From assembly GCA_964548595.1 (NCBI GenBank), contig CAZJQO010000035.1:1-15261 (forward strand): a stretch of 15,261 nt of DNA, read 5' to 3'. Position 1 is the stretch's first letter. Every line of letters begins with the position of its first letter. The notes under the pieces were generated by a model. That model ran no database searches, was not told the origin of the DNA, and saw nothing but the letters and a program-made list of their open reading frames with translations. Made by a program: the position numbers and the translations under genes. This DNA is from JAJYVH01 sp964548595. GTDB taxonomy: Archaea > Micrarchaeota > Micrarchaeia > Micrarchaeales > CABMGC01. Shown in pieces: positions 14,339 through 15,261 of the stretch.

Positions 14339-14602
14339 ATGAAAATTTCAGATTCTGACTATAACAATATAAAGAAATTCATCCTCAGAAAACTAACAAT
14401 CCATAATGTATGGGGAGGCAAACACACCTCGCCAGACAACCTTCAGAAAGGCCTGCCGAAGCATCTGAGAGGAGCAGCAAAAGAAGTTGTCAGCGGCATG
14501 ATAAAGGACGGACTTCTTCTCTCGCATCCGACCAGCTACGGAATGCAGGTTTCTTTGAATCCGAGAATGGCGGCAAAGATAAAGGAAATCTTGAGTAGCT
14601 AG
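14339..14602 (+). CDS. Small conserved archaeal protein, probable wHTH-like
   Basis: An 87-residue protein from ATG 14339, chosen because the predicted transcription start is about 14335; the longer reading from 14291 would begin upstream of it. The pattern WGGKHTSPDNLQKGLPKHLRG, then a stretch of helix ending KDGLLLSHPTSYGMQVSLNP, matches a family I have seen widely in archaea, usually annotated hypothetical. The C-terminal helix-then-strand shape (VSGMIKDGLLLSHPTSYGMQVSLN) resembles a winged helix, so DNA binding is likely but not shown. It is divergent from the wHTH regulator. Its stop lies two bases before the right 57-bp repeat. Confidence 0.7.
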   Translation: MKISDSDYNNIKKFILRKLTIHNVWGGKHTSPDNLQKGLPKHLRGAAKEVVSGMIKDGLLLSHPTSYGMQVSLNPRMAAKIKEILSS

Positions 14603-14658
14603 CAGGCCGTAAGCTCATCTTGTTACAACTACGAACTGATACTGCTTAATATGGGGTT
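14602..14658. repeat. 57-bp direct repeat, right copy
   Basis: Partner of 13822-13878 (48 of 57 identical, gap-free, same orientation). It starts at the last base of the small plus-strand gene and lies in the 145-base spacer before the HicB-like gene. Together the pair brackets the two divergent regulators. Confidence 0.7.
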
Positions 14659-14714
14659 GGGTAGATGCCGCAAGTTGCCTTCTTTGCTTTGTTCACGCCC
14701 ACGTCAAATATGAC

Positions 14715-14727
14715 AATTTTATATATC
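14715..14727 (+). promoter_or_regulatory. TATA box of the HicBA-like operon
   Basis: The AT box TTTTATATATCTA predicts transcription from about 14747, at or next to the GTG at 14748, so the first gene may be leaderless. Confidence 0.5.
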
Positions 14728-14747
14728 TAAACCGCCTTATACGATGG

Positions 14748-14990
14748 GTGCTTAACACGGAGGTGGATGTGTGTGGATTTAGGGCCAAAGTGACTATTAG
14801 TGAGGGAACTTATTCTGGAGAGATAGGAGAGCTGCATGTGGTTACACAGGCCAAGACCCTGAAGCAACTTAAGGCAAGGCTTGAGGAGGCCACAGAGCTG
14901 ACAATAGACGCGATAATAAAGGATCCGGCAGGGGCGAGAAACTACCCACCTTCTGTTTCAAAGAAGCTGGGGCTGAGAATCTATGCCTAA
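14748..14990 (+). CDS. HicB-like antitoxin
   Basis: An 80-residue protein of the HicB partial-RNase-H type. Two beta strands (FRAKVTISEGTYSGEIGEL) are followed by VVTQAKTLKQLKARLEEATELTIDAI, matching the HicB consensus of a strand, TQA.TL.EL, and a long helix. No separate DNA-binding domain follows; the tail is NYPPSVSKKLGLRIYA. It would neutralise the HicA-type gene that overlaps it by 8 bases. The start could be GTG 14748, at the predicted transcription start, or GTG 14769, which follows a perfect GGAGGTG SD-like run (14759-14765) closely. The longer form keeps the first strand complete. Confidence 0.75.
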   Translation: MLNTEVDVCGFRAKVTISEGTYSGEIGELHVVTQAKTLKQLKARLEEATELTIDAIIKDPAGARNYPPSVSKKLGLRIYA

Positions 14991-15138
14991 AAGACCAAGA
15001 TACCTCGACATCGCAAAGGTTCTGGTCAAATACTACGGCTACACTCTAAAGAGCAGAAAGGGCAGCCACGTATGGATGATTGATGCTGCTGGACACAGAG
15101 TGACTATACTCGCAACAAACGAAAATGCCAATGTATAG
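14983..15138 (+). CDS. HicA-like mRNA interferase, C-terminally truncated
   Basis: A 51-residue ORF starting MPKRPRYLDIAKVLVKYYGY and continuing with KGSHVWMIDAAGHRVTIL. These match HicA: N-terminal helix, then the catalytic histidine segment KGSH (H29) in the dsRBD-like fold. HicA toxins cut mRNA in a ribosome-independent way. Family members usually go on with a segment like N..L..GTLRSILRQAG, for a total of about 60-80 residues; here a TAG stops the frame after NENANV and neither other frame restores that segment within the next 40 bases. So it is probably an inactivated or shortened toxin. ATG overlaps the HicB stop (ATGCCTAA), as in coupled toxin-antitoxin genes. Confidence 0.65.
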   Translation: MPKRPRYLDIAKVLVKYYGYTLKSRKGSHVWMIDAAGHRVTILATNENANV

Positions 15139-15177
15139 TTGCTGTGTTGAATGAATCCTAATCCTCTACGCCTGTAA

Positions 15178-15227
15178 CCTATTTATTGGTGCCCGTCATT
15201 TGACCGTTATTGAGGCGACCAAATGAC
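15178..15227 (+). promoter_or_regulatory. Promoter and inverted repeat before the edge gene
   Basis: An AT box CTATTTATTGG (15178-15188) is followed by a perfect 8-bp inverted repeat GTCATTTG (15195-15202) / CAAATGAC (15220-15227). The right arm contains the ATG of the edge gene and would cover the transcription start, an operator-like position. GGCGACC also repeats at 15214-15220 and 15230-15236. Confidence 0.4.
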
Positions 15228-15261
15228 CAGGCGACCGAACAAGTATGGGAAAAGAAGGTAT
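15223..15261 (+). CDS. Start of an unidentified gene, cut by the window edge
   Basis: An ATG after a purine-rich GAGGCGACCA opens a frame reading MTRRPNKYGKRRY up to the last base. The basic start is too short to assign. Upstream AT box and inverted repeat support a real gene start. Confidence 0.35.
   Translation, partial: MTRRPNKYGKRRY

Overview
The window looks like archaeal chromosome, most likely from a small-genome acidophile-type or DPANN lineage (Micrarchaeota/ARMAN-like). This is an inference from gene style, not from a marker gene. Evidence for Archaea: promoters are TATA boxes about 26 bases before short-leader or leaderless starts; the tRNAs lack an encoded CCA; the valyl-tRNA synthetase is of the archaeal type; codon use is rich in AGG and ATA; and the wHTH, AbiE-like and HicBA-like genes are of kinds common in archaea. 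Genes are tightly packed, with 4-nt gaps, start/stop overlaps and one CDS running into a tRNA.

Layout. (1) 1-1540: a mobile-element scar (47-bp repeat with a perfect hairpin, resembling an IS200/IS605 right end), a GC-rich structured stretch, then a minus-strand AbiEi/AbiEii-like toxin-antitoxin pair with a palindromic operator candidate. (2) 1598-1839: a short cysteine-rich ORF with a TTG start, then tRNA-Gly(GCC). (3) 1938-6020: cysteinyl-tRNA synthetase converging on a coiled-coil protein of unknown function, tRNA-Val(UAC), and an alanine-aminotransferase-like enzyme whose last codons lie inside tRNA-Val. (4) 6185-9627: a three-gene exporter operon: LolD/MacB-type ATPase, membrane-anchored secreted Ser/Thr-rich protein, and FtsX/MacB-type permease. 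It ends in a hairpin terminator. (5) 9811-13671: valyl-tRNA synthetase and a zinc-ribbon/TM/glycine-rich surface protein, both minus strand. (6) 13749-15261: an accessory region with the second copy of the 47-bp scar, two diverged 57-bp direct repeats exactly 780 bp apart flanking two divergent small (putative wHTH) genes, a HicB/HicA-type pair whose toxin looks C-terminally truncated, and the start of a further gene at the edge.

How the parts relate. The middle 11 kb is mostly housekeeping: translation (two synthetases, two tRNAs), amino-acid metabolism and envelope export. Both ends are accessory DNA with toxin-antitoxin modules and mobile-element remnants. The most notable points are the structured RNA-like segment between the AbiE pair and the mobile-element end, the 780-bp repeat-flanked regulator cassette, the cysteine-rich micro-ORF, the altered signature motifs in both synthetases, and the Ser/Gly/Pro insertion with foreign-looking codon use inside the permease.
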